From: Actinomycetes bacterium
GTDB taxonomy: Bacteria > Actinomycetota > Acidimicrobiia > Acidimicrobiales > RAAP-2
DNA length: 20,570 nucleotides
Assembly (NCBI GenBank): GCA_021805305.1
Contig: JAJZFO010000190.1
Location: 1 to 20,570, forward strand
Reading direction: 5' to 3'
A program made the translations under genes and the position numbers. Below, one piece after another: positions 13,511-20,156 of this stretch. How positions within the stretch are numbered: position 1 is the first letter of the stretch; each line of letters starts with the position of its first letter. The notes below the pieces were generated by a model. The model was not told where the DNA came from. It made no database searches and was given only the letters and a program-made list of their open reading frames with translations.

Positions 13511-15853
13511 ATGGACGATCCTCGACACGGCGGACGCGACTGGACCGCGCGCGCCGTCATCTGGGCGCTGCCCTTGATCGTGGCGCTCGGTTCAGTGGCC
13601 GGGGCGCTCACGTGGTTCGCCGGCTCGCCCTCGGGTGCGCGACTGGCGTGGCAAGGGGTGGGTGCGGTGGGCGTTGCCTACTCCCTGGTCTTCATGATCC
13701 GCGAACTGCGACGCGGTCAGTTCGGCGTGGATCCACTGGCCCTCCTGTCGCTCCTCGGGGCTCTCGTGGTGCACGAGAATCTCGCGGCGGCCATCATCAG
13801 CGTGATGTTCGCGAGTGGTCACGCCCTCGATCAGTGGGCGTCGCGCCGCGCGCGTCGCGAGATCACGGCCCTCTTGGTGCGCGTGCCCACGACCGCGCAC
13901 GTGCGCCGCGGGGAAGAGGTGCTCACCGTGGACCTGCGTGCCGTGGCCGTCGGGGAGACCGTCGTCGTCACCTCCGGGGAGATGGTGCCGGTCGACGGGA
14001 ATCTGGTTTCGACGTCGGCGGTGCTGGACGAATCGGCGCTCACCGGTGAGTCCCTGCCCGTCGAGCGCACCGCGGGGGAACTGGTGCGCAGCGGTGCGCT
14101 CAACGCCGGAGGTCCCTTCGAGGTGCGGGCCATCGCGAGTGCCCAGGACAGCACCTACTCCGGGATCATTCGACTGGTGGCCAACGCCGAGTCCGCCTCG
14201 GTCCCCTTCGTGCGCATGGCGGACCGTTATTCCCAATGGTTCGTGCTGGCCTCACTCGTGATCGCGAGCGGTGCGTGGATGATTGGGGGATTGAGTCGGG
14301 CGGTGGCGGTACTGGTGGTGGCCACCCCCTGTCCCCTTATTCTCGCCGTTCCCGTCGCCCTGGTGTCGGGGTTGTCGCGTTCGGCGCACGTGGGCGTCAT
14401 CGTCAAGAACGGCGCCGTACTGGAACGCTTGGCGCGCTGTGACACGCTGCTCCTGGACAAGACGGGCACCATCACGCGCGGGCAGCCCGACCTGCGCGAC
14501 GTGGTCGTCGACGGTGCGTGGACGGCGTCCGAGGTGCTTCGACTGGCGGCTTCGCTCGATCAATTGTCCCCGCACGTGCTGGCGAGGTCGATCGTCCAGT
14601 CGGCGATGCGCCAGGGGCTCGAACTGGTGATGCCCACGCAGGTCGAAGAGGTGGCCGGCCAAGGGATTGGGGGTCGGGTCGCCGGCCAGCCGATCACCGT
14701 GGGCAAGGTGTCGTGGTGCGGCGCGAGCGACGACCCGCCGTGGGCGCGCGAGGCGCGTCGGCGAGCGCGCCTCGACGGGGCGTTGACGGTGTTCGTGGGC
14801 GTGCGGGGCCAACCCGTCGGCGTGTTCATTTTTGACGACCCCATCCGTCCCGACGTGGAACGCACGATGCGCCGCTTGCGCGCGCGCGGCATGCGTCGTA
14901 TCGCCATGGTCACCGGTGACCGCGTGGACGTGGCCGAGACGGTGCGGGCGATCATCGGCGTGGACGAGGTGTTCGCGGAACGCTCGCCCCAAGAGAAACT
15001 CGACATCGTGCGTGACGAATCGCGGCGAGCGACGACGATGATGGTGGGCGACGGTATCAATGACGCCCCGGCCCTGGCGTCGGCGTACGTCGGGGTGGCC
15101 ATGGGTGCGCGGGCCGCGACGGCCGCGTCCGAGGCGGCCGACGTCATCTTGACCTCGGACCGTCTGGACCGCCTCGACGACGCCGTCGCCATTGCGCACA
15201 AGTCATTGCGCGTTGCGCGCCAGAGTATGGTCACCGGAATCGCGCTGTCGCTGGTGGCCATGGCCGTGGCCGCGGCGGGGTGGTTGCCCGCCGTCTGGGG
15301 GGCGTTACTGCAAGAACTCATCGACGTGGCCGTGATCTTGAATTCGCTACGCGCATTGCGACCGCAGGAGAAGGCCCTGCGCTTCAACGCACGAGACGCG
15401 GCGCTGAGCGCAGATTTTCGCGCCCAGCACGCGGCCCTACGCGATCGGATTGAGGAGATTCGACGCGTGGCCGACGCGGTCGGCACGCTCGAGATCTCTC
15501 ACGCTGTCGCGGCCATCGAGAGGGTCCAGGAAATGCTGGTACGCGACATCCAACCCCACGAGGAGGCCGAGGAGAGCATCCTCTATCCCATGCTGGCGCG
15601 CCACGTGGGCGGTCGCGAACCCCTCGGGGCCATGAGTCACGCCCATCGAGAGATCATCCACCAGATTCGACGATTAGGCCAGGTCGTCGACGAGCTGCGG
15701 GCGGGCCACGTCGACCCGACCGTGGTGGCGGAAGCGCGCGGACTCTTGTACGGCCTGTACTTCATCGTGAAGCTTCATACGGCGCAGGAGGACGAGGAGT
15801 ATCTGTCCCTCGATGAACACCCGCGAGTGACGGAGCGCTCGACGTCGCGGTAA
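13511..15853 (+). CDS. P1B-type (P1B-5-like) metal-transporting ATPase with C-terminal hemerythrin domain
   Basis: 780 residues from the ATG at 13511, which has GAGGA (13504-13508) upstream; in-frame ATGs at 13502 and 13439 are alternatives. There is no N-terminal HMA domain. Actuator motif TGES is at 178-181, membrane motif ATPCPL with TPC at 272-274, phosphorylation site DKTGT with D316, and hinge GDGINDAP at 513-520. The last-helix motif QELIDVAVILNSLR begins at 601. TPC in place of CPC/CPH/SPC is the mark of the P1B-5 group, of which studied members move Ni/Fe. From about residue 635 a hemerythrin-like HHE domain follows: QHAAL (H640), HEEAEESILYP (H683, E687), HAHREI (H710/H712), HTAQEDEEY (H756, E760). 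The usual HP dipeptide of the nucleotide domain reads HV (SPHVLA). It exports a transition metal across the inner membrane; the metal is not determined. Confidence 0.9.
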   Translation: MDDPRHGGRDWTARAVIWALPLIVALGSVAGALTWFAGSPSGARLAWQGVGAVGVAYSLVFMIRELRRGQFGVDPLALLSLLGALVVHENLAAAIISVMFASGHALDQWASRRARREITALLVRVPTTAHVRRGEEVLTVDLRAVAVGETVVVTSGEMVPVDGNLVSTSAVLDESALTGESLPVERTAGELVRSGALNAGGPFEVRAIASAQDSTYSGIIRLVANAESASVPFVRMADRYSQWFVLASLVIASGAWMIGGLSRAVAVLVVATPCPLILAVPVALVSGLSRSAHVGVIVKNGAVLERLARCDTLLLDKTGTITRGQPDLRDVVVDGAWTASEVLRLAASLDQLSPHVLARSIVQSAMRQGLELVMPTQVEEVAGQGIGGRVAGQPITVGKVSWCGASDDPPWAREARRRARLDGALTVFVGVRGQPVGVFIFDDPIRPDVERTMRRLRARGMRRIAMVTGDRVDVAETVRAIIGVDEVFAERSPQEKLDIVRDESRRATTMMVGDGINDAPALASAYVGVAMGARAATAASEAADVILTSDRLDRLDDAVAIAHKSLRVARQSMVTGIALSLVAMAVAAAGWLPAVWGALLQELIDVAVILNSLRALRPQEKALRFNARDAALSADFRAQHAALRDRIEEIRRVADAVGTLEISHAVAAIERVQEMLVRDIQPHEEAEESILYPMLARHVGGREPLGAMSHAHREIIHQIRRLGQVVDELRAGHVDPTVVAEARGLLYGLYFIVKLHTAQEDEEYLSLDEHPRVTERSTSR

Positions 15854-15992
15854 CGGGGCGGTGGACGACTCGCTGGCGACGCCGAGGGTCATCGCGGAGC
15901 GATGTCTCTCCGCGCTGAGCCGCGTCGTCCCCGTCGTCGCGTAGCGGTGCGTAAGGCGACCGACTTCGGTGGCGCGTCATGGCGCGTGGGGT
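15854..15992. other. Convergent intergenic region, no gene
   Basis: These 139 bp lie between the stop of the metal ATPase (+) and the stop of the permease (-). They hold one clear hairpin (next entry) and no supported coding frame. Confidence 0.6.
15893..15914. terminator. Candidate bidirectional terminator hairpin
   Basis: CGCGGAG (15893-15899) and CTCCGCG (15908-15914) form a perfect 7-bp stem with an 8-nt loop. It lies between two convergent genes. No T-tract follows on either strand, so intrinsic termination would be of the weak, high-GC kind. Confidence 0.35.
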
Positions 15993-17624
15993 TCACGGCG
16001 GCGGCGGAGCAGTTTTCTTTCGAGAGAGGGTCACCTCGATGGGGCCCGCGGGCGTTTCGACGGGCGCACCGGTGGCGGGGGAATAGCGAGCGGGGTCTCG
16101 GTCGAATTGGTCCGCACAACCTACGCAGCAGAAGTAAATGGCGGTCGACATGTATTCCCGGTGATCGGCCGCGTGAAGCGGGTCCACTCTCATGCCACAG
16201 ACGGGATCGACGTGGGTCGCCGTGCCCCTCGCGTCGGGACCCCTCGCCGCGTGATCCATCGAAGTATGGTCCATCTCGCGACCCGTCGCCGCCTGACCCG
16301 TCGCCGTCGCGGAGGCGGGCCCCGAGGCCGTGTAGCTCTGGGGACTGGATTCAAACTTCTCTCGACAGTGGTCCGAACAGAAGTAGTAGTGGACGCCGTC
16401 ACGTTGAGTGTGCGCGGGCGCATCACTGGTGCGCACTTGCATGGAGCACACGGGATCGATGGCGTAACCAACACCGCCGCCAAATCGATCACGATGGCGC
16501 GCCATCCACCACACGGCGAGGGCGAGGAGAATGAAGAGGATATTCAGAAACGTCGTGTAATTCCACTCAAAATGGGCGGCCGACACGCGAAACACCCGAC
16601 GGCTGGGAATGGCTCCGAGGGCCCGAAAGATCTCCTGGGTCACCAGGCCCGCGACGGACATGACGACGTAGAGCAGTGCCACCAACCGAATGGTGAGCTC
16701 GCGACCGTAGAGCTTTCGGTAGATGAGGATGAGCGGCATCGCGATGAGGTCGGCGAAGACGAAGGCGATGACGCCCCCGAAGGAGATGCCTCCGGACCAC
16801 AAGGCGGCGGCCAGGGGAACGTTACCGATCGAGCACACCCAACTCACCACGGCGATGAGCGGTCCGACCACGGCGTTCTCGCCGCTGGTCCAGAAGCCGT
16901 GGCCGTGCAGGAACAGGGCGTTCCAGGCGTGCGAGGGGACGATCACGGACAGAAAACCCGCGACGACGTACCCGATTACGAGCTCGCGTCGCAGCATGGT
17001 GGCGTCGGCCAGTGCGTAACTCGACGCGTCGGACCACGCGCCGGGGGAGCGGACCTTGGTGGCGAACGGCTGCGCCTCGAGTTCCTCCTGGCGCTCCTCG
17101 GTGACGCCGGACATGGCCCGGTGATCGTGGGGCGCGTGCGCGCCCGATCGCATCCGTTCGAGCGAGCGCTGCACCACCGGGACGGTAAAGACGAACCCGC
17201 CGCTCAGCGCCAAGAGGACGATCATGATGGGTCCACCGACGAACTCAGCCGCCGCGAATTGCCAGCCCAGCAACACCAGCATCACCACGCCGAGCTCCAC
17301 GACCAGATTGGTCGATGCGATCATGAACACCATCGCGGAGGTGAAGTCGGCCCCCTTGGCGACGAGGGACTTGGACATGGCCGACGCGGCGTAGGAGCAA
17401 CTGGAGGACACCATTCCGTACCACGAGGCGCGCGCCACCGCGGCGGGACGGTGGTTTCCGAGCTTGGCGCGCATTTGGTCCTTGGAGACGAATGCTTGGA
17501 CCACCCCCGACAGGGTGAAGCCCAGCACGAGCGCCCAGAGGGTCTCCCAGAACATGAAGAACCCCTCGCGCAGGGAGCGACCGATGTCGACGAGGAAGAT
17601 GACCGTGCCCATCGTGAGCGTCAT
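15993..17624 (-). CDS. DUF318/ArsP-type permease with two C-terminal YHS domains
   Basis: 543 residues. The N-terminal ~375 form about eight helices of the PF03773 permease family. Conserved repeats are SWYGMVSSSCSYAASAMSKS (67-86) and SWVCSIGNVPLAAALWSGGI (261-280). Two YHS domains follow: YAIDPVCSMQV...YYFCSDHCREKF at 387-424 (to ~431) and HVDPVCGMRV...YFCCVGCADQF at 471-507 (to ~514). The linker contains MDHTSMDH (451-458), a Met/His motif typical of copper-resistance proteins. YHS cysteines bind soft metals, so a copper export or handling role at the inner membrane fits, but no member is named here with certainty. A shared-family alternative is organoarsenical (ArsP) export. Its ATG overlaps the csoR stop by 4 nt (ATGA). 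The C-terminus ends in a basic/proline tail. Confidence 0.88.
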   Translation of the reverse strand: MTLTMGTVIFLVDIGRSLREGFFMFWETLWALVLGFTLSGVVQAFVSKDQMRAKLGNHRPAAVARASWYGMVSSSCSYAASAMSKSLVAKGADFTSAMVFMIASTNLVVELGVVMLVLLGWQFAAAEFVGGPIMIVLLALSGGFVFTVPVVQRSLERMRSGAHAPHDHRAMSGVTEERQEELEAQPFATKVRSPGAWSDASSYALADATMLRRELVIGYVVAGFLSVIVPSHAWNALFLHGHGFWTSGENAVVGPLIAVVSWVCSIGNVPLAAALWSGGISFGGVIAFVFADLIAMPLILIYRKLYGRELTIRLVALLYVVMSVAGLVTQEIFRALGAIPSRRVFRVSAAHFEWNYTTFLNILFILLALAVWWMARHRDRFGGGVGYAIDPVCSMQVRTSDAPAHTQRDGVHYYFCSDHCREKFESSPQSYTASGPASATATGQAATGREMDHTSMDHAARGPDARGTATHVDPVCGMRVDPLHAADHREYMSTAIYFCCVGCADQFDRDPARYSPATGAPVETPAGPIEVTLSRKKTAPPPP

Positions 17625-17908
17625 GATTTCACCAGTCGCGCGATGGCTTGGGAGGCCTCGTGGAGTTTGAGGTCCTTTTCGGCGCCGCCCGTTCGCACGG
17701 CTTCCACCACACAGTGGGTGAGGTGTTCGTCGAGGAGATGTAGCGCCACCCCTTGCAGCGCCCGCGTCACGGCCGCTATCTGCTGGAGGACGTCGATGCA
17801 GTAACGATCGCCCTCGACCATCTTGTGGACTCCCCGCACTTGGCCCTCAATCTTCTTCAGGCGCGCGAGTACCGCGGCCTTGTCATCGGTGTATCCGGGT
17901 GCCGTCAT
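17621..17908 (-). CDS. csoR: CsoR-type copper-sensing transcriptional repressor
   Basis: 95 residues from the ATG at 17908 (a GTG at 17917 would add three). LARLKKIEGQVRGVHKMVEG is the family's helix-1 signature (PF02583). The copper ligands of CsoR are all in place: Cys in RYCIDVLQQI, His in LHLLDEHLTH and Cys in THCVVEAV, i.e. the C-H-C set rather than the RcnR (Ni/Co) or FrmR (formaldehyde) pattern. The tetrameric all-helical repressor lets go of DNA upon Cu(I) binding. It lies within the operon it likely controls, 27 nt after the cupredoxin gene and overlapping the permease start by 4 nt. A matching operator-like palindrome is upstream of the operon (18764-18782). Confidence 0.9.
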   Translation of the reverse strand: MTAPGYTDDKAAVLARLKKIEGQVRGVHKMVEGDRYCIDVLQQIAAVTRALQGVALHLLDEHLTHCVVEAVRTGGAEKDLKLHEASQAIARLVKS

Positions 17909-17935
17909 CTTTCCCACATCCCCTCTAGGTTCGGT

Positions 17936-18481
17936 TCACGCAACGCGGAACGACGTATACATCCCGTTGGCGTAGTGCCAGGGTACGTCGCACAGTAATT
18001 CGTAGTTGCCCGGCGCGAGGTGCAGGGTCAGCCAACTGGTGGTTCCGGGCGCGATCCCTTCGCCGGGACCGGCGCCGCAGGACGTGGACGCCTCCCCGAG
18101 ACTGTCCCCCTCGTCGATCTTTCCGTCGCGGCGCACGACTCGCGTGCCTACTCCCCGTGAAGGAGCCGGCAAAATGAGGAGTTCGTGGCTCACGGCGCCC
18201 ACGTTCAGGGCCTCGAAGGTCACCCATCCCGCGGCGACGACGTCGGGGTGGGCGTCGAGCGCGACCATCGCCGAGCCCCCCGCCCCCATCATCGCTGCGC
18301 CGCGGTCACTCAACGTCACGTGCACGACCGCTCCGGGCGCGCGGGTCGGCCCGCAGTTCGCCACGGCTCGCGAGTCCGAACTCACGCCACCGGGGACCGC
18401 GCCCCGCGCGGCGAGGGCTCCCAGGGTGAGGAGTCCGACGGCCCCGAGAATCGTGAGAAACCGTGCACGCGTGCGGCTCAC
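17936..18481 (-). CDS. Secreted/membrane-anchored cupredoxin (type 1 copper protein)
   Basis: 181 residues with an N-terminal signal or anchor (FLTILGAVGLLTLGALAARG after a basic MSRTRAR). The C-terminal half has the blue-copper ligand pattern. H99 is in VGAVSHELLILP; C164, H169 and M174 are in ELLCDVPWHYANGMYTSFRV, giving C-x4-H-x4-M. The layout resembles sulfocyanin-like single-domain cupredoxins. C43 and C135 may form a disulfide. It would bind or carry copper, or pass electrons, outside the cytoplasmic membrane. It begins with a GTG in a 4-nt overlap (GTGA) with the SHOCT gene stop. csoR follows, so expression should rise with copper. Confidence 0.87.
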   Translation of the reverse strand: MSRTRARFLTILGAVGLLTLGALAARGAVPGGVSSDSRAVANCGPTRAPGAVVHVTLSDRGAAMMGAGGSAMVALDAHPDVVAAGWVTFEALNVGAVSHELLILPAPSRGVGTRVVRRDGKIDEGDSLGEASTSCGAGPGEGIAPGTTSWLTLHLAPGNYELLCDVPWHYANGMYTSFRVA

Positions 18482-18735
18482 GACGGATTCTTCAAGATCG
18501 CGAGACGGCGGGTGTACTCCTCTTCGGTCATTTCGCCGCGCGCGAAGCGCTCCTTGAGAATCGCGATCGCGGGGTCATGGGCGGGGCGCGTCTCGATGGC
18601 GTGGGCGCCCACGTGATTATGACGCAAGAGAGCGACGAGTCCGACGACCAAAATGGCCCCGAAGACCAACATTCCGATGATCATGAGCGCCCACGAGCCC
18701 CCGTCCATCCCCTGGTTGTACCAACCGTACGGCAT
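18478..18735 (-). CDS. Small SHOCT-domain membrane protein
   Basis: 85 residues. A short Gly/Tyr-rich start (MPYGWYNQGMDGG) is followed by one transmembrane helix at about 15-37 (WALMIIGMLVFGAILVVGLV) and a His-containing linker (RHNHVGAHAIETRPAHD). The C-terminus is a SHOCT motif, AIAILKERFARGEMTEEEYT, then RRLAILK. SHOCT is a short oligomerisation-type helix pair. Such peptides are common beside copper and heavy-metal genes, but their function is not known. GGGAGGA 4 nt upstream of the ATG is a strong ribosome-binding site. It is the first gene of the csoR operon and overlaps the cupredoxin start by 4 nt. Confidence 0.88.
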   Translation of the reverse strand: MPYGWYNQGMDGGSWALMIIGMLVFGAILVVGLVALLRHNHVGAHAIETRPAHDPAIAILKERFARGEMTEEEYTRRLAILKNPS

Positions 18736-18763
18736 CTTGTCCTCCCTTTTCGCGTCATAAATA

Positions 18764-18782
18764 TATACTCCTAGTGAGTATA
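18764..18782. promoter_or_regulatory. Candidate CsoR operator (inverted repeat)
   Basis: TATACTC-CTAGT-GAGTATA is a perfect 7-bp inverted repeat with a 5-nt spacer in an AT-rich patch, starting 29 bp upstream of the SHOCT start codon. Its core TACTC-N5-GAGTA resembles the TACCC-N4/5-GGGTA pattern of known CsoR operators, and csoR is in the downstream operon. A TTGACA (18792-18797, minus strand) lies next to it, so binding would block the promoter. The divergent gene at 18959 could be co-regulated. Confidence 0.55.
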
Positions 18783-18791
18783 AGTAAGCAG

Positions 18792-18797
18792 TGTCAA
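18792..18797 (-). promoter_or_regulatory. Candidate -35 box of the csoR operon
   Basis: A perfect TTGACA on the minus strand sits 10 nt upstream of the operator-like palindrome. The hexamers at 17-18 nt spacing (CTAGGA, TAGGAG) are poor -10 boxes, and a perfect TATACT lies only 9 nt away. The exact promoter is therefore unresolved. Confidence 0.35.
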
Positions 18798-18958
18798 TTC
18801 ACTGGTCGTGGGGGAGGGACCTACGTCACTACCTGTGTCGAATCTTCCGCCCGTACGATGGGGGGCACTGATTGAGCACCGGGGCGTGGCGCGCGCGGGT
18901 CAATGCCAATCGCGCGACGTACGGCCAACGGGTTGACACGAATGAGAGGGTGATGCGG

Positions 18959-19651
18959 ATGCCGGTAGCCGGTCGAACCTTGCGAGGATTTGTCCCGTAC
19001 GTCATGTTGGCCGTGCTGGCGGCGGGCAGTGGAGTGGCCGCCTGGGCGTCACCTTCTTCGTCCAGGGTTGAGATCGGACCAGAGGGCGTCGCACTGGAGA
19101 AGGGCGCCGAACTCGCGGCCGCCTCCACTACGGCGTCGGGTGCGCCGGTGGGCGCAATGACGTGTCAGACCGCCGCACACGAGGTCGTGAACTATCACGT
19201 TCACGTGCACCTCGAAATCTTTGTGGACGGTCGGCCGGTGGAGCTGCCCGCCGGCATCGGGATCACCGCGCCAGCGACGATTCTGACGTACCCCACCGGC
19301 CAGTTCTACGACGTCGGTGCCCACGACTGCCTGTACTGGTTGCACACGCACGTGGCTGATGGGATCATCCACGTGGAGTCTCCGGTGAAGGAAGTTTTCA
19401 CGCTGGGCCAGTTCTTTGACGTGTGGCGGCAACCGCTCAGCGCCTCTCGGGTGGCGACTGCCGTAGGACCGGTGGTGGTGTTTGAGAACGGTCGGCGTTG
19501 GGCGGGCGACCCTCGGTCGACGCCACTCGTGGCGCAAGGTGAGATTCAGATCGACGTGGGAACGCCGGTCGTCCCTTTCCAGCCCTTCACTTTTAAGGTG
19601 ACGGGTGGTTGCGGGGAAGGCACCCTGAGCTGTTCCAGTTTTGCGGGTTAG
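18959..19651 (+). CDS. His/Cys-rich exported protein of unknown function
   Basis: 230 residues from the ATG at 18959, chosen because AGAGGG stands 8 nt upstream; an ATG at 18953 and a far TTG at 18872 are alternatives. A hydrophobic N-terminal segment (RGFVPYVMLAVLAAGSGVAA) acts as signal or anchor. I recall similar uncharacterised actinobacterial proteins but know no assigned function. The core contains YHVHVHLEIFVDGRPVELPA (79-98, H80/H82/H84), then CLYWLHTHVADGIIHVESPV (124-143, C124, H129, H131, H138) and FTLGQFFDVWRQPLS (147-161). Further cysteines are C69, C218 and C225. The clustered histidines suggest an extracytoplasmic metal site; this is inference. It is divergent from the csoR operon across the operator, so a copper-linked role is possible. 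Confidence 0.8.
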   Translation: MPVAGRTLRGFVPYVMLAVLAAGSGVAAWASPSSSRVEIGPEGVALEKGAELAAASTTASGAPVGAMTCQTAAHEVVNYHVHVHLEIFVDGRPVELPAGIGITAPATILTYPTGQFYDVGAHDCLYWLHTHVADGIIHVESPVKEVFTLGQFFDVWRQPLSASRVATAVGPVVVFENGRRWAGDPRSTPLVAQGEIQIDVGTPVVPFQPFTFKVTGGCGEGTLSCSSFAG

Positions 19652-19702
19652 TGCGCATCAGGGTTGACGACGAGAGAATCATTGAGGAACGTCGTACGTC
19701 GT

Positions 19703-19718
19703 CCTCACCGACGTGAGG
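19703..19718 (+). terminator. Candidate terminator hairpin after the His/Cys-rich gene
   Basis: CCTCAC-CGAC-GTGAGG is a perfect 6-bp stem with a tetraloop, 51 bp downstream of the stop codon at 19651. No T-tract follows. Termination is a guess from position only. Confidence 0.3.
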
Positions 19719-19889
19719 GAGTAGCAACGCGGAGCGCCACCGCCGGCGTCGCGAACGAGGCGCGGCGGTGATTGATCACCGCGTCCTCACGACCGCTGGC
19801 CGCGCCCGTCGCCGACGCGCACGCGCGGAACGGAGTACGCGATGACCGCAGCGTGGGTGGGCCGTCGAAACCTGCGCTCGCTGGTGGCG

Positions 19890-19905
19890 CTCGCACCGGT
19901 GCGAG
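19890..19905. repeat. Perfect 16-bp palindrome
   Basis: CTCGCACCGGTGCGAG is a perfect palindrome without a spacer in the gene-poor stretch. The shape suits a dimeric DNA-binding protein's operator. No protein is implicated by the sequence. Confidence 0.6.
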
Positions 19906-20017
19906 TCCGGACCCCCGGGACCGAATCGCCCCTCGGCAGTCGGTGACGGCGCTGACGTTCGCGTGGTCGCCGGGTAGTCTGCGACCACCCCGCCCTCGTG
20001 AAGGGCCCGGCGCACCT

Positions 20018-20043
20018 CGGACCCCCGGCGGACGGGGGGTCCG
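20018..20043. repeat. 9-bp GC-rich stem-loop upstream of glycosyltransferase gene
   Basis: CGGACCCCC (20018-20026) and GGGGGTCCG (20035-20043) pair perfectly around an 8-nt loop. It ends 19 bp before a CATAAT -10-like hexamer and about 113 bp before the ATG at 20157. It could be a terminator without a T-tract or an operator; not decided. Confidence 0.5.
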
Positions 20044-20156
20044 TGTCGATCGAGACGGTGGCATAATCACTGAGAAGTTCGTGTCCATTCAACCGTGACA
20101 TCTCGAGTGACGAGGTCCTTCGTCAGTTGGTGTTGTCGCCGGACGTGAGGAACACC

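Larger units (their letters stand above)
19652..20156. other. About 500 bp with no convincing gene
   Basis: Open frames exist on both strands (for example 19772-20098 +, 19705-20088 -). Their products are Arg/Pro/Gly-rich, lack recognisable motifs, and lack Shine-Dalgarno sequences, so I do not call them. The stretch holds three inverted repeats (separate entries), and a CATAAT (20062-20067) that could be a -10 box for the downstream glycosyltransferase. An untranslated regulatory RNA or a decayed gene cannot be excluded. Confidence 0.5.

Noticed and set aside
14252..15199. 315-codon minus-strand frame inside the metal ATPase
   Set aside because: Composition (His/Arg/Asp-rich) is that of a reverse-complement reading of the real gene.
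13511..15853. CopA-type copper ATPase
   Set aside because: The membrane motif is TPC, not CPC, and there is no HMA domain. The hemerythrin domain fits P1B-5.
15969..17804. 611-codon open frame on the plus strand antisense to the permease
   Set aside because: Its product is Arg/His/Gly/Asp-rich without motifs. The opposite strand encodes a clear permease-YHS protein and CsoR. It is a high-GC antisense shadow.
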